Part shown: piece after piece, positions 1-8,668 of the stretch | Position numbering within the stretch: position 1 is the stretch's first letter | Layout: every line of letters begins with the position of its first letter | Origin: Balneolales bacterium ANBcel1 | Lineage (GTDB): Bacteria; Bacteroidota; Rhodothermia; Balneolales; Natronogracilivirgulaceae | Assembly: GCA_029688905.1 (NCBI GenBank) | Contig: JARULB010000005.1 | Span: 62,001-126,000 of the forward strand | Direction of reading: 5' to 3' | Length of the DNA stretch: 64,000 bases | The notes under the pieces: generated by a model | What the model was told of the DNA's origin: nothing | The model's input: the letters and a program-made list of their open reading frames with translations, nothing else | Database searches by the model: none | Translations under genes and position numbers: made by a program

Positions 1-145
1 GCGCGGAGGGTGTTTAATACTAACGATAAGCCGGCTTGATTATCGAAGGGGCGGATCGTCTGCGGTCCGGTAAACCGGAGCATCGCATTGTCGGAGGATA
101 GTATTCACCGGACACCAGGCAGCCGGTACGCGTAAGCAGCGGGAG

Positions 146-1948
146 TTACCCTTTGTTTACATACAGGTACCGTTTGATTTTTTGGGTAGGAGTCTTTTCG
201 AACGGCTCCGACTGCTCGATTACCTCGGCCAGCCGGGCAAACGAAGCTACACTGGCGTTAACTTCATCCCGGAGGGTGACCAGCAGCTTCCGTATCTCGT
301 CTCTGACTTCAGCTTCGCTGCATCCCATTGCGGCAAACTCTTCATCAAGCTTCTCGTAGTTCAGGTAAACCCGTGCCACAAGACGGCCATCCTGTTTGAA
401 AACCAGCGATTCCATGACATAGTCGGATCGGTGCAGCACCGATTCAATACTTTCCGGGTAGATGTTTTCGCCGCTCGGCCCCAGTATCATATTCTTGAGC
501 CGGCCGCGGATGTAGAGATATCCGTCCTTGTCAAATGCCCCCAGATCGCCTGTGCGAAGCCAGCCGTCCTTGTCCACGGTTTCCGCAGTGAGTTCGGGAT
601 CGTTGAAGTAGCCCAGCATCACACCATGCCCCCTGATCAATATTTCGCCATCGTCCAGCGGACCTTTTTTCGTCTTTCCGGACTTTTTCTCACTTTTTCG
701 TTTCTTTCCGCCGGCTGCACGTTCCTGCCGTTCAGATTCTTCTTCATCCGCATCCGCCTTTCCTTCATGGTCGATGCGGATTTCCACACCCGGCAGCGGC
801 TTTCCTGTGGCATGGAGCCTGACGGTTGAGGCGCCGGTACCGGCAGCCAGCGGTGATGTCTCTGTCAGCCCATAGCCGATCGCATAGGGAAATCCCGCTT
901 CCTTCAGGAATACTTCAACGTCCGGTGCCAGGGACGCTCCCCCGATGCAGAAGGTCGTCAGGCATCCGCCAAACGTTTCCATCAGCTTCTTCCCGGCCTT
1001 GCGGTGAATCAGCTTTCGTACGGCAGGGACTTTGTAGGCGGCCCGAAGCACTTTCTTCCGCCGGATTTCCGGCAGTATCCTTGCCTTGAACATTTTTTCA
1101 ATGATCAGCGGAACCGACAACATAATGGTCGGGCGCACCTGTTTGAGGGCCGGAAGCAGCACAGCGGCGGTCGGCGGCTTGCTCACATACGATACGGATG
1201 CCCCGATCATCATGGGGAGTACCAGGCCAAGCGTGCATTCGTACACGTGGGGAAGCGGCAGAATGGACAACAGCCGGTCATTTTTGCCAATGGGTACAAT
1301 CTTCTCTGTGGCAATGGCATTGCTCACAATATTGCCATGGCTCAGCATCACTCCCTTGGAGTGGCCGGTGGTTCCGGATGTGTATATGATGGATGCGGGA
1401 TCATCTTCAGCGATATCCATGGACGACAATCCGGCCATCTGAAGAGCCATATGCTTGATCCGCTTCATTTCCCGGCTTCCTTCGGCATACAGGCGCCGAA
1501 GGCGGTCCTTGCTCCAGTCGGGTGATATCACCGACAGATTGTCTGCCAGAATCACCGCATTGAGACTTTCAAGGTTAAACTCTTCTACCTTGTGATACAG
1601 CCGCTCGGAGACAAAAAGGGCGCTGGCACCCGAGTGGCGGAGAATGTGATGGATTTCGGATGGATGAAAATCATTCAGGATCGGAACGGCGATCGCCTTC
1701 AGTGAAGTGATCCCGAAGTAGGCCACGCCCCAGTTCGGACTGTTTTCGCTTAAAATCGCCACACGGTCACCCGGACCCACGCCGTTGTCCCGAAGGTACG
1801 AGGCGACCAGCCTCACCTTCTCTCCCAGCCTGGCGTAACTTGTGGCTTCCTCACCGGCATACCCCAATGCCGGGTGTTCCGGGTAGGCGGTTATACAGCG
1901 CTCCAGTAGCGCTGTTAATGTTTTTGTTTTCAGAGGCTGTAAACTCAT
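146..1948 (-). CDS. AMP-binding long-chain acyl-CoA synthetase
   Basis: This 600-residue adenylate-forming enzyme is expected to activate fatty acids to acyl-CoA through an acyl-AMP intermediate at the inner face of the membrane. The phosphate-binding loop YTSGTTGHSKG is at residues 189-199, the A5 motif GYGLTETSP near 358-366, and WLRTGDLG follows toward the C-terminal lid. The length fits bacterial long-chain ligases. Between GVEIRIDHEG and DDGEILIRG there is a strongly charged Lys/Glu-rich insertion (residues about 396-430, bases 659-763) that the family normally lacks. The start is supported by GGAG a few bases before the ATG. It diverges from hemG, and a long inverted repeat lies in the shared upstream region. 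The chain-length preference cannot be read from sequence. Confidence 0.9.
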   Translation of the reverse strand: MSLQPLKTKTLTALLERCITAYPEHPALGYAGEEATSYARLGEKVRLVASYLRDNGVGPGDRVAILSENSPNWGVAYFGITSLKAIAVPILNDFHPSEIHHILRHSGASALFVSERLYHKVEEFNLESLNAVILADNLSVISPDWSKDRLRRLYAEGSREMKRIKHMALQMAGLSSMDIAEDDPASIIYTSGTTGHSKGVMLSHGNIVSNAIATEKIVPIGKNDRLLSILPLPHVYECTLGLVLPMMIGASVSYVSKPPTAAVLLPALKQVRPTIMLSVPLIIEKMFKARILPEIRRKKVLRAAYKVPAVRKLIHRKAGKKLMETFGGCLTTFCIGGASLAPDVEVFLKEAGFPYAIGYGLTETSPLAAGTGASTVRLHATGKPLPGVEIRIDHEGKADADEEESERQERAAGGKKRKSEKKSGKTKKGPLDDGEILIRGHGVMLGYFNDPELTAETVDKDGWLRTGDLGAFDKDGYLYIRGRLKNMILGPSGENIYPESIESVLHRSDYVMESLVFKQDGRLVARVYLNYEKLDEEFAAMGCSEAEVRDEIRKLLVTLRDEVNASVASFARLAEVIEQSEPFEKTPTQKIKRYLYVNKG

Positions 1949-2020
1949 AATCTCCGAGGCGTTTTTTGATATGTAAAATATTCAGTATCAGTTACTTGCA
2001 ATAATATCGACAACCTGACA

Positions 2021-2089
2021 AGCTTTGAAATGTAACGATTTTTACCCTGTGGAACGAACCGGAAAACCGATTTGGTTTACATTTCAAGC
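2021..2089. promoter_or_regulatory. Inverted repeat between divergent acyl-CoA synthetase and hemG
   Basis: Two arms, agctttgaaatgtaac at 2021-2036 and ggtttacatttcaagc at 2074-2089, are inverted copies of a TTGAAATGTAA-like word with one base slipped, about 37 bases apart. The intergenic region is 263 bases and both flanking genes read outward. The arms could be two half-sites for a regulator of either gene, or a long stem in a leader transcript. The regulator is unknown. Confidence 0.35.
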
Positions 2090-2211
2090 AAGAAAACGGG
2101 TGTCCGGCTATGGAAAAACACGTACTTTCCCGGTGAATATCATAACTCCCTGTCAACCGAAAAGTTCATGACTGACAGGCCTTCATCATGTGATTCTCCT
2201 TACCCTTTTTT

Positions 2212-3705
2212 ATGACGCGTATTGGAATTATCGGCGGCGGCATCAGCGGCCTCACTATTGCCTGGCTTTTGAAAAAAAGGGGATATGCCGTCCGTGTGTA
2301 TGAGTCTGCAGAGACCCCCGGCGGCGCCATTCGAACGACACGTGATCCGGACGGATGGATGGCCGAGTGGGGGCCGAATACCATTATTGAGTCATCCGGA
2401 AGGATAAAGAAGCTGGTCGCCATGCTGGAACTGGAGAACCGGCGCTGCTACCCCGGCTCTCTTGTTAAAAAACGGTTTCTGGTGCGTGATGGCCGTTTGC
2501 TGGCCGCCCCCGATTCTCTGAAAGCGTTTATCACCTCCCCGCTCCTTGGCCGGAGCGCCAAACTGTCCTTGTTGAAAGAACCGTTTGTGGCAAGGCCGAA
2601 ACCGGAAACGGACCGGCAGCAGCATCCGGCGGAAGAGGAGCTCGAAACATGGAGCCGGAACAAGCCAGCGCCGGCGACCGGTTCTCCAGGTACTTCCGAA
2701 TCGGTTGCTTCCACTTTGGAGTACCGGGATGAATCCCTCGCGGAGTTCGTCCGACGAAGGCTGAACGACGAGTTCCTGAAGTGGCCCATTGACGCGCTCG
2801 TAGGCGGGATTTATGCGGGTGACCCCGAGCAGCTATCCGTCCGTCACGCGTTTCCGAGATTATCACTGCTTGAAGAACAGCACGGCTCACTAATTCTTGG
2901 ACTACTGAAAGGTGGTGTAAGGCGACCACCCGGTTCCGATGAGATTCCGCGTAATAAAGCCAATATCTTTTCATTTGACGGAGGACTGCAGGTACTCATC
3001 AACGCCCTCGCAGACCGACTTGGTGATAATATGCTGACCGGCTGCACTATCAGCAGAATTGGGCAGGCCGGCGATAAGTGGCAAATAGTGCCGGAGAAGG
3101 GCTCGCTGCCGGAAGAGTTCGACAGTCTGGTCTACGCAGGAACCGCGCATGGATTGTCACGCATTGCACTGCCTGATTCGTTGAGAGGAGTGTTGCAGCC
3201 TTTAACCGGCATACCCTATCCCCCGGTTGCCACATTGACCCTCGGATTTCGGCGCAGGGATGTACGGCATCCGCTGGATGGTTTTGGCATGCTGATACCG
3301 GGCATTGAGCAGTTCCCGATTTTGGGAACCCTGTTCACCTCATCCCTTTTTCCCGGGCGCGCGCCCGATGAAGAGCATGTCACACTCACCACCTACATAG
3401 GCGGCATGCGGCAACCGGAGCTGGCCGAAAAGTCCGAATCCGAGCAAATAAGCGCGTCATTAAAAAGTATTGACGCGCTTCTTGGCCTAAATGGCGACCC
3501 ACTTTTCCGGCACCGGGTTGTATGGCCCAAAGCCATCCCGCAGTACCATACCGGGTTCGGCAATCATCTTGATGTCATGTCGCATGTGGAACGGATCCAT
3601 CCGGGTTTTTATCTGGCGGGCAATTACCGTACCGGTATCTCCGTCGGCGATTCCATCAACGCGGCTTTCGATATGGCAGAACGAATAACCAAAGAAACCA
3701 CTTAA
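2212..3705 (+). CDS. hemG: Protoporphyrinogen oxidase, oxygen-dependent HemY type
   Basis: A 497-residue FAD enzyme that oxidises protoporphyrinogen IX (or coproporphyrinogen III in the coproporphyrin-dependent route) in late heme synthesis. The N-terminal dinucleotide-binding motif IGIIGGGISGLTIAWLL (residues 4-20) followed by VYESAETPGGAIRT is the HemY/PPOX signature, and the C-terminal LAGNYRTGISVGDSINAA is the second FAD-contact motif. A hydrophilic segment at about 127-170 (rich in Pro, Glu, Ser) interrupts the usual alignment. The gene stands alone on the plus strand, but the remaining heme genes lie within 16 kb. Because hemE and hemF are present, the classical protoporphyrin route is likely. 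No clear Shine-Dalgarno sequence precedes the ATG, as is common in this phylum. Confidence 0.9.
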   Translation: MTRIGIIGGGISGLTIAWLLKKRGYAVRVYESAETPGGAIRTTRDPDGWMAEWGPNTIIESSGRIKKLVAMLELENRRCYPGSLVKKRFLVRDGRLLAAPDSLKAFITSPLLGRSAKLSLLKEPFVARPKPETDRQQHPAEEELETWSRNKPAPATGSPGTSESVASTLEYRDESLAEFVRRRLNDEFLKWPIDALVGGIYAGDPEQLSVRHAFPRLSLLEEQHGSLILGLLKGGVRRPPGSDEIPRNKANIFSFDGGLQVLINALADRLGDNMLTGCTISRIGQAGDKWQIVPEKGSLPEEFDSLVYAGTAHGLSRIALPDSLRGVLQPLTGIPYPPVATLTLGFRRRDVRHPLDGFGMLIPGIEQFPILGTLFTSSLFPGRAPDEEHVTLTTYIGGMRQPELAEKSESEQISASLKSIDALLGLNGDPLFRHRVVWPKAIPQYHTGFGNHLDVMSHVERIHPGFYLAGNYRTGISVGDSINAAFDMAERITKETT

Positions 3706-3773
3706 ATTCCGCTAATAACGGCTCTCATTGCCCCTTTCCACTTTTTCAGAACCAATAATTACAATATCGGCTT

Positions 3774-4604
3774 ATGACATATCAACGTATCAGTATTCTG
3801 GGTTGCGGATGGCTTGGCCTGCCCCTTGCGTGTAAACTCATTGAAAACGGAGACTTTGTCCGGGGCAGCACCACAACCAAGGAGAAAATTCCCCTGCTTG
3901 AAGAAGCTGGAATTGAACCCTTTTATCTGCGTCTGGATCCGCATATCAGCGGTGATGACGTCACCTCGTTTTTCGATGTGGACACGGTGGTTCTCAACAT
4001 CACACCTCCCCGTGTCACAGACCGGACCACCTACATGCTCCGGCAAGGTGAAGAGCTGATTTCATATCTGAATTCATCACCGGTCAAACGCCTGGTGATG
4101 GTCAGTTCCACCAGTGTCTACGGTTCAAAAGGACAGGATGCCGACGAGTCGGATCCACACCCGCCCGACACACCCAACGGCATCGGCCTCGCCGCCATGG
4201 AGCAGCAACTGATGGAGGGACTTCAAGCTTCGGTAACAGTCATACGCATGGCCGGACTCATCGGACCCGGACGCCATCCCGGCCGTTTTCTCGCCGGGCG
4301 GGACGTCGAGGGAAACGGAGAGGAACCCGTTAACCTGATACACCAGGATGATGCTATCGGCACCGTAATATCGGTAATAAACAAAACCGGTATATCGGGA
4401 ACCTATAACGCTTGCGGCCGAGAACACCCTTCTCGCAAAGAGTTGTATGAAAAAGCCTCTCTAATTCTGGGGTTTGAGCCACCTCGATTTACAGGAAACA
4501 CGCCCAAAGCCTGGAAACGAGTTATCAGTGAAAAGCTTAGAGAACACACGGAATATCGGTATGTCTTTGACAATCCACTGGACGCTCTTAATCACATGCA
4601 ATGA
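3774..4604 (+). CDS. NAD(P)-dependent epimerase/dehydratase-like protein (YeeZ-type)
   Basis: A 276-residue Rossmann protein. The N-terminus has a variant nucleotide-binding motif, ILGCGWLGLPLACKLIENG (residues 7-25), as in YeeZ/SDR-type NAD(P)-binding proteins. VMVSSTSVYGS (about 106-116) carries the Ser/Tyr region of extended SDRs. Its substrate cannot be inferred. It starts 68 bases after hemG on the same strand, so the two may be co-transcribed, but there is no evidence that it acts in heme synthesis. Confidence 0.75.
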   Translation: MTYQRISILGCGWLGLPLACKLIENGDFVRGSTTTKEKIPLLEEAGIEPFYLRLDPHISGDDVTSFFDVDTVVLNITPPRVTDRTTYMLRQGEELISYLNSSPVKRLVMVSSTSVYGSKGQDADESDPHPPDTPNGIGLAAMEQQLMEGLQASVTVIRMAGLIGPGRHPGRFLAGRDVEGNGEEPVNLIHQDDAIGTVISVINKTGISGTYNACGREHPSRKELYEKASLILGFEPPRFTGNTPKAWKRVISEKLREHTEYRYVFDNPLDALNHMQ

Positions 4605-4751
4605 CGCACCGGTCCATGCCCATGCATACCGGATGATTAACCGTTGTTTAACTTGATGCATACTTTCACCTTCCGGTTCTTTTTCCAAGCCTGCAAAGAT
4701 TCATCATATTTGATTTCCACTGTTTAACTAACTTGTTTCCGAGCCGATAAC

Positions 4752-4784
4752 TATATGTACTTCAGGTAGAAGTACATATATTTG
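4752..4784 (+). promoter_or_regulatory. Perfect 12-bp inverted repeat overlapping a TAnnTTTG promoter element
   Basis: TATATGTACTTC (4752-4763) and GAAGTACATATA (4769-4780) are perfect inverted copies separated by five bases. The right arm runs into TATATTTG (4777-4784), which matches the Bacteroidota -7 consensus TAnnTTTG. The site lies about 35 bases upstream of the 134-residue gene at 4820. The arrangement suggests either an operator covering the promoter or a short hairpin. No good -33 TTTG is visible at the normal distance. Confidence 0.45.
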
Positions 4785-4819
4785 CTCTGGATAATTATCG
4801 AAATCAAGCACTTGGAAAC

Positions 4820-5224
4820 ATGGAAAAACTGACACTTATTAAAAATGAGAAGTACTCTCTGTTCTGTTATCCAAAACAGAGGATAGTACGACACGTACTC
4901 AATACTTTTGTGTTTGGGAAAGACTTTCAGACACTGATGACCACCGGAGCCGACGCCTTTATCAAATATAATTGCAACAAGTGGCTTTCGGATGACAGGA
5001 GTAACTCGGCGCTTCGGAAGGATGACATTGAGTGGGGCCAGACGCACTGGGAAGGACGTATTCTGGAAAAGGGATGGAAATACTGGGCGCTCGTGATGCC
5101 TGAAAAGGTGGTAGGCCAGATGAACATGCGCCCCATCATCGACCGCTATGCCAATATGGGTGTGGAGGTAAAGGTATTTTCAAACGCCCGCCAGGGATTT
5201 GACTGGCTCTGCAGCAAGCCCTGA
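4820..5224 (+). CDS. Small STAS/SpoIIAA-like domain protein
   Basis: A soluble 134-residue protein without signal peptide or membrane segments. It opens with a beta strand pattern (NEKYSLFCYPKQRIVRHVL) and ends with VKVFSNARQGFDWLCSK. This alternation, with a helix tail reading as fNxxxAxxWL, is typical of the SpoIIAA-like/STAS-related small proteins common in Bacteroidota, which often relate to stress or signalling. I cannot name a partner. It is monocistronic: the neighbour at 5447 is on the other strand, and it has its own promoter-like region with an inverted repeat at 4752-4784. Confidence 0.6.
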   Translation: MEKLTLIKNEKYSLFCYPKQRIVRHVLNTFVFGKDFQTLMTTGADAFIKYNCNKWLSDDRSNSALRKDDIEWGQTHWEGRILEKGWKYWALVMPEKVVGQMNMRPIIDRYANMGVEVKVFSNARQGFDWLCSKP

Positions 5225-5240
5225 CAAGCCGTTCCCATAT

Positions 5241-5414
5241 TTAAAGGTCGGAAAGCATTGCTGCCCCGGCCAAGGCCGACAGATCTTTATTCATGCGCGT
5301 TAAGCCAGACGGCGACACTCGCATGATGCGAGAATCGATGTTGAGCTTGCCATGAGTCATGTCCTGAATCCGCTGGATACCGATAACGGGCCAACGGCCC
5401 CTGATGTCAGCCAT
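5241..5414 (-). CDS. Candidate 57-residue small protein
   Basis: An open frame begins with ATG at 5414 (MADIRGRWPVIGIQRIQDMT) and ends with TAA at 5241. It lies 32 bases downstream of the MFS gene on the same strand. The codons are mixed but mostly G or C in third position, like the neighbours, and the frame fills most of the 222-base gap. It resembles nothing I recognise. It may be a real small protein or the remnant of a longer gene. An in-frame stop lies just upstream of the chosen ATG, and no strong ribosome site is present. Confidence 0.33.
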   Translation of the reverse strand: MADIRGRWPVIGIQRIQDMTHGKLNIDSRIMRVSPSGLTRMNKDLSALAGAAMLSDL

Positions 5415-5446
5415 GAATCATGCCATGAAAAAGTGGCCGTAGAAAG

Positions 5447-6706
5447 TTACGATCTGCGGCGGTACAGTTTCCATCCGATCAAAACGGTAGCGCTGAGCAC
5501 CAGTGCTGTAGCATAAAAGGGAAGATAGACCATCACTCCATATAGCAAACCGCCCCAGGTTGGACCTATGGCGCGGCCCAGGCCGGATAGCCCTTGTGAA
5601 ATCCCCATCATGGCACCATAGCTTTTAGTGCCCGCCTCTTTGGATATCAGGCTGTTGATGGTGGGAAGATTCAGGCTGTGGCCCAGTGCCATGATACCCA
5701 GAAACACGGTAAGCATCGACATCGACTGTGAAAATGCGATGGCGCCAAATCCGATGGTCATGAGGATATTGCCGGTGAAAAAGAGTCCGGTTTCTGAAAA
5801 CCACCGGCTCAGTGGCCGAATGAGTCCACCCTGAACAATCACAGCGATTAAGCCGATATAGAAGAACTGCATTCCAACCTGTTCCGGGGTCATTTCCAGT
5901 ATCGCCTCGGCAAACAGCGGAAATGCGCTGTACAGGCTGGCCTGTCCGAATGACAGAAGAAACATCGCTCCCAGCAGAAGCATTACGGGACCGCCGGTCG
6001 ATTTCTGTTCTGCGGCCAGTTTACGCCAGAATCCTGGCAGAAACACACTGGGCCTGGAGACACTGACCTGTTCCCTGTTATCGGTGGATTTGGATGTATC
6101 AACGGTTTCCGGCAGAAAAAATAACACCAGCAGGAAACTGCAGAAAGAGAGGAAGGCGGCAAAAAAGCCGGGCAGCCCGAAACGCCTGAGCTCCATCCAT
6201 TCGGCAATTCCGGCAAACCCAACGGAAGCCACCCATTCCTGAAAGCCGGGATGAATCAGTCCCGATGCCAGTGCCGGTCCGAGTACAAAACCGATTCCGA
6301 AGGCAGCACCGATCAGTCCCATGCCTTTGGCACGATCCTCCTCGGAAGTCACGTCTGCGATATAGGCCTGGGCGGTCGCGATATTTCCACCCATCACACC
6401 GGCAACCAGACGCGATAAAAACAGCACAAACAGGGAACCGGCAAATCCAAACATGATATAGGCGATCACGGCGCCTCCGGTACTGAGCAGCATGATGGGG
6501 CGTCGTCCGATGCGGTCTGACCAGCTGCCCCAAATCGGTGAAAATACCAACTGTGCGACGGAGTAAATGCTGTAAAGGAGACCGATAACCACGGCGCTTG
6601 CCGCAAATTCTCTCGCATAAAACGGAAGCAGCGGCAACACAAGGCCGAAACCGATCAGATCGATCAGTACAACCAGAAAAACCGTGGCAAGAGAGCCCTT
6701 TTTCAA
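5447..6706 (-). CDS. MFS transporter, TetA-like (DHA1 family)
   Basis: A 419-residue integral membrane protein with the twelve-helix pattern of drug:H+ antiporters. The loop 2-3 motif A, GSWSDRIGRRPIM, is intact. LSRLVAGVMGGNIATAQAYI and GLIGAAFGIGFVLGPALA are the helix 4-5 regions conserved in TetA-type exporters. A hydrophilic central loop (about 200-225) separates the halves. Its ATG overlaps the hemL stop by four bases (ATGA), so translation is probably coupled to hemL. This makes export of a tetrapyrrole intermediate or of a toxic compound linked to heme metabolism a possibility, but the substrate is unproven. Confidence 0.85.
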   Translation of the reverse strand: MKKGSLATVFLVVLIDLIGFGLVLPLLPFYAREFAASAVVIGLLYSIYSVAQLVFSPIWGSWSDRIGRRPIMLLSTGGAVIAYIMFGFAGSLFVLFLSRLVAGVMGGNIATAQAYIADVTSEEDRAKGMGLIGAAFGIGFVLGPALASGLIHPGFQEWVASVGFAGIAEWMELRRFGLPGFFAAFLSFCSFLLVLFFLPETVDTSKSTDNREQVSVSRPSVFLPGFWRKLAAEQKSTGGPVMLLLGAMFLLSFGQASLYSAFPLFAEAILEMTPEQVGMQFFYIGLIAVIVQGGLIRPLSRWFSETGLFFTGNILMTIGFGAIAFSQSMSMLTVFLGIMALGHSLNLPTINSLISKEAGTKSYGAMMGISQGLSGLGRAIGPTWGGLLYGVMVYLPFYATALVLSATVLIGWKLYRRRS

Positions 6707-8016
6707 TGATCCGATCCCCCCTGCCCGGACACCAAACGGCCGATCACACGATCGGCGGCCGCAACGGTTTTCCGGATGACAGCCTCATCGTGGCAGTGAG
6801 ACACAAACCATGATTCGAATGCGGACGGCGGCAGATAGACACCTTCCCGCAGCATACCATGGAAAAAGCGGCTGAAGAGTTGTGTATCTGTACGGCTGAC
6901 GTCAGAAAAGCTTTTTACGGGACCATCACAAAAGAAAAAGCCCAGCATGGAGCCCACCCGCTGGTTCACAACCTTGATGCCGTGCGCGTCAAAAACCTCC
7001 TTCAGTCCGTCTTCAAGATGTGCCGATTGCCGCTCGAGATCATCATAAATCGAGGGATTTTCATCCAGGTGGGTAAGCAGCGCGAGCCCGGCACTCATTG
7101 CCACAGGATTTCCGGAGAGCGTTCCGGCCTGGTAAACCGGTCCGTCGGGTGCCACCACCGACATCACTTCCGCGCTTCCGCCAAATGCCCCTACAGGCAT
7201 TCCGGCACCGATAACTTTTCCGTAAGTAACCAAATCAGGCTGAACGCCATACCTTTCGACCGCTCCCCCCTTTGCGATCCGGAAACCGCACATTACCTCA
7301 TCAAAAATCAACAGAGTGCCATGCTTGTCACATAGTGTGCGCAGACCTTCCAAAAAGTCCTCTGCGGGAGGCACGCACCCCATATTACCGGCCACCGGTT
7401 CAAGGATCACTGCTGCAACTTCGTTGCTGTTCTCATCAAGCAGGCGGGTTACGCTTTCCAGGTCGTTATAATCGGCGGTGAGGGTATCCGCGGCTGTACC
7501 GGCGGTTACTCCGGGGCTGCTGGGCTGTCCGAGGGTGAGCGCGCCGCTACCCGCTTTAATCAGAAATGAATCGCCGTGCCCGTGGTAGCACCCCTCAAAC
7601 TTTATGATCTTGTCGCGCCCGGTATAGCCGCGTGCGACACGAACTGCGCTCATGCAGGCTTCGGTACCGGAGTTGGTCATGCGAATCTTGTCGAGCCCCG
7701 GCACCATCACACACACGCGTTCAGCCATGCTGTTTTCCAGTGCGGTTGGTGCGCCGAAAGAGGTGGATCCCTCCGCTGTTCTCTGCACAGCCTGAACAAC
7801 GGCCGGGAATGCATGGCCGAGAATCATGGGTCCCCAGGAACCGACATAGTCGATAAACTCATTTCCGTCTTCATCAAACAGCCGGGCGCCTTGGGCCCTG
7901 GTAAAAAAGAGCGGCGTTCCGCCGACACCCTTGAACGCCCTGGCCGGAGAGTTGACGCCTCCGGGAATTCGTTTTTTAGCCTCTTCGAACAGTAGCTGAC
8001 TTTTGGGATAGCTCAT
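6703..8016 (-). CDS. hemL: Glutamate-1-semialdehyde 2,1-aminomutase
   Basis: A 437-residue PLP enzyme that converts glutamate-1-semialdehyde to 5-aminolevulinate, the second step of the C5 pathway. RIPGGVNSPARAFKGVGGTP near the N-terminus, NSGTEACMSAVRVARGYTGR, and YGKVIGAGMPVGAFGG with the PLP-binding lysine are hallmark segments of HemL rather than of other class III aminotransferases. The length is normal. Its stop overlaps the start of the MFS transporter. Divergent from it is the CusF-like lipoprotein gene, with a perfect palindrome between them. Together with HemA at 15856-17127 this shows that aminolevulinate is made from glutamyl-tRNA and not by glycine-dependent HemA. Confidence 0.96.
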   Translation of the reverse strand: MSYPKSQLLFEEAKKRIPGGVNSPARAFKGVGGTPLFFTRAQGARLFDEDGNEFIDYVGSWGPMILGHAFPAVVQAVQRTAEGSTSFGAPTALENSMAERVCVMVPGLDKIRMTNSGTEACMSAVRVARGYTGRDKIIKFEGCYHGHGDSFLIKAGSGALTLGQPSSPGVTAGTAADTLTADYNDLESVTRLLDENSNEVAAVILEPVAGNMGCVPPAEDFLEGLRTLCDKHGTLLIFDEVMCGFRIAKGGAVERYGVQPDLVTYGKVIGAGMPVGAFGGSAEVMSVVAPDGPVYQAGTLSGNPVAMSAGLALLTHLDENPSIYDDLERQSAHLEDGLKEVFDAHGIKVVNQRVGSMLGFFFCDGPVKSFSDVSRTDTQLFSRFFHGMLREGVYLPPSAFESWFVSHCHDEAVIRKTVAAADRVIGRLVSGQGGSDH

Positions 8017-8175
8017 AACATCAATAATATTAAAAGATTAACATAAACCAAGGTGTCGCTTTTTCGGAGATTCAAGAATACAAAAATCGTGCAGAAAATT
8101 CAGCCTCGTCCCGCTGTTCTTGCGCTGTCGTAACGTAACCACCCAATAAATGAAAAGCGTTTCTTCGAAAAAACA

Positions 8176-8195
8176 CTTATGATACGTATCATAAG
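8176..8195. promoter_or_regulatory. Perfect 20-bp palindrome upstream of CusF-like lipoprotein
   Basis: CTTATGATACGTATCATAAG is a perfect 20-base inverted repeat with no spacer. It lies 36 bases before the lipoprotein ATG at 8232 and 160 bases before hemL, in the divergent intergenic region. Its size and symmetry fit the operator of a dimeric repressor or activator. The metal-ligand pattern of the downstream lipoprotein makes a metal-responsive factor plausible, but this is inference. Confidence 0.5.
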
Positions 8196-8231
8196 CGCAA
8201 GTACAATGTTATTAATCAAAACATTCGGCAT

Positions 8232-8576
8232 ATGCGACACTCACACTTTTTGTTGCCGGCCGTGGTCATAATTTTCACTCTGTCGGCTTGTGGTAACGGT
8301 GAACCGGAAGAACGTGCATCATATGATGTTCGAGGACAATATCTGGGCATGGACCTTCAAGGCGAGTCTATATCCGTCGTTCACGAAACCATACCCGATG
8401 TGATGAATGCCATGAGAATGAGTCTGCGAATCGATGACGAGTCGGTTGCTGACGGGCTGGAATCCGGCGATATCATTCTATTCAGGATGGTGCAGACTGA
8501 CCGTGGCTGGTACATCCGTGACATTGAGCCGTTACCGGAGGATACCGAACTGGATCTTCCTCCGGAGCTCCATTAG
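8232..8576 (+). CDS. Small lipoprotein with CusF-like copper-binding domain
   Basis: A 114-residue exported lipoprotein. The hydrophobic signal ends in the lipobox LSAC with the modified Cys at residue 20. The mature part reads like the CusF/SCO-associated copper-binding fold: a beta segment, then HETIPDVMNAMRM, with His51, Met61 and Met63 in the places of the CusF His-Met-Met ligands, then LRIDDES..GLESGDIILFRM and YIRDIEPLP. The aromatic residue that caps copper in E. coli CusF is not evident. It probably binds Cu(I) in the periplasm. It is a single gene, divergent from hemL, with a 20-base palindrome upstream and a bidirectional terminator downstream. Confidence 0.65.
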   Translation: MRHSHFLLPAVVIIFTLSACGNGEPEERASYDVRGQYLGMDLQGESISVVHETIPDVMNAMRMSLRIDDESVADGLESGDIILFRMVQTDRGWYIRDIEPLPEDTELDLPPELH

Positions 8577-8596
8577 TTCGGCTCCTCAACAAAGCA

Positions 8597-8633
8597 AAAA
8601 AAAACGGGAATCCTTTGGAAGGAAACCCGTTTT
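8597..8633. terminator. Bidirectional intrinsic terminator
   Basis: The stem aaaacggg..tcctt / aagga..cccgttt is flanked by an A run on the left (8594-8604) and T residues on the right. It lies between convergent genes (the lipoprotein ending at 8576 and the RRM protein ending at 8669), so it can serve both directions. Confidence 0.7.
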
Positions 8634-8668
8634 ATCAATCTGATTCCGGTCGAAGCCGGGAATGATCA

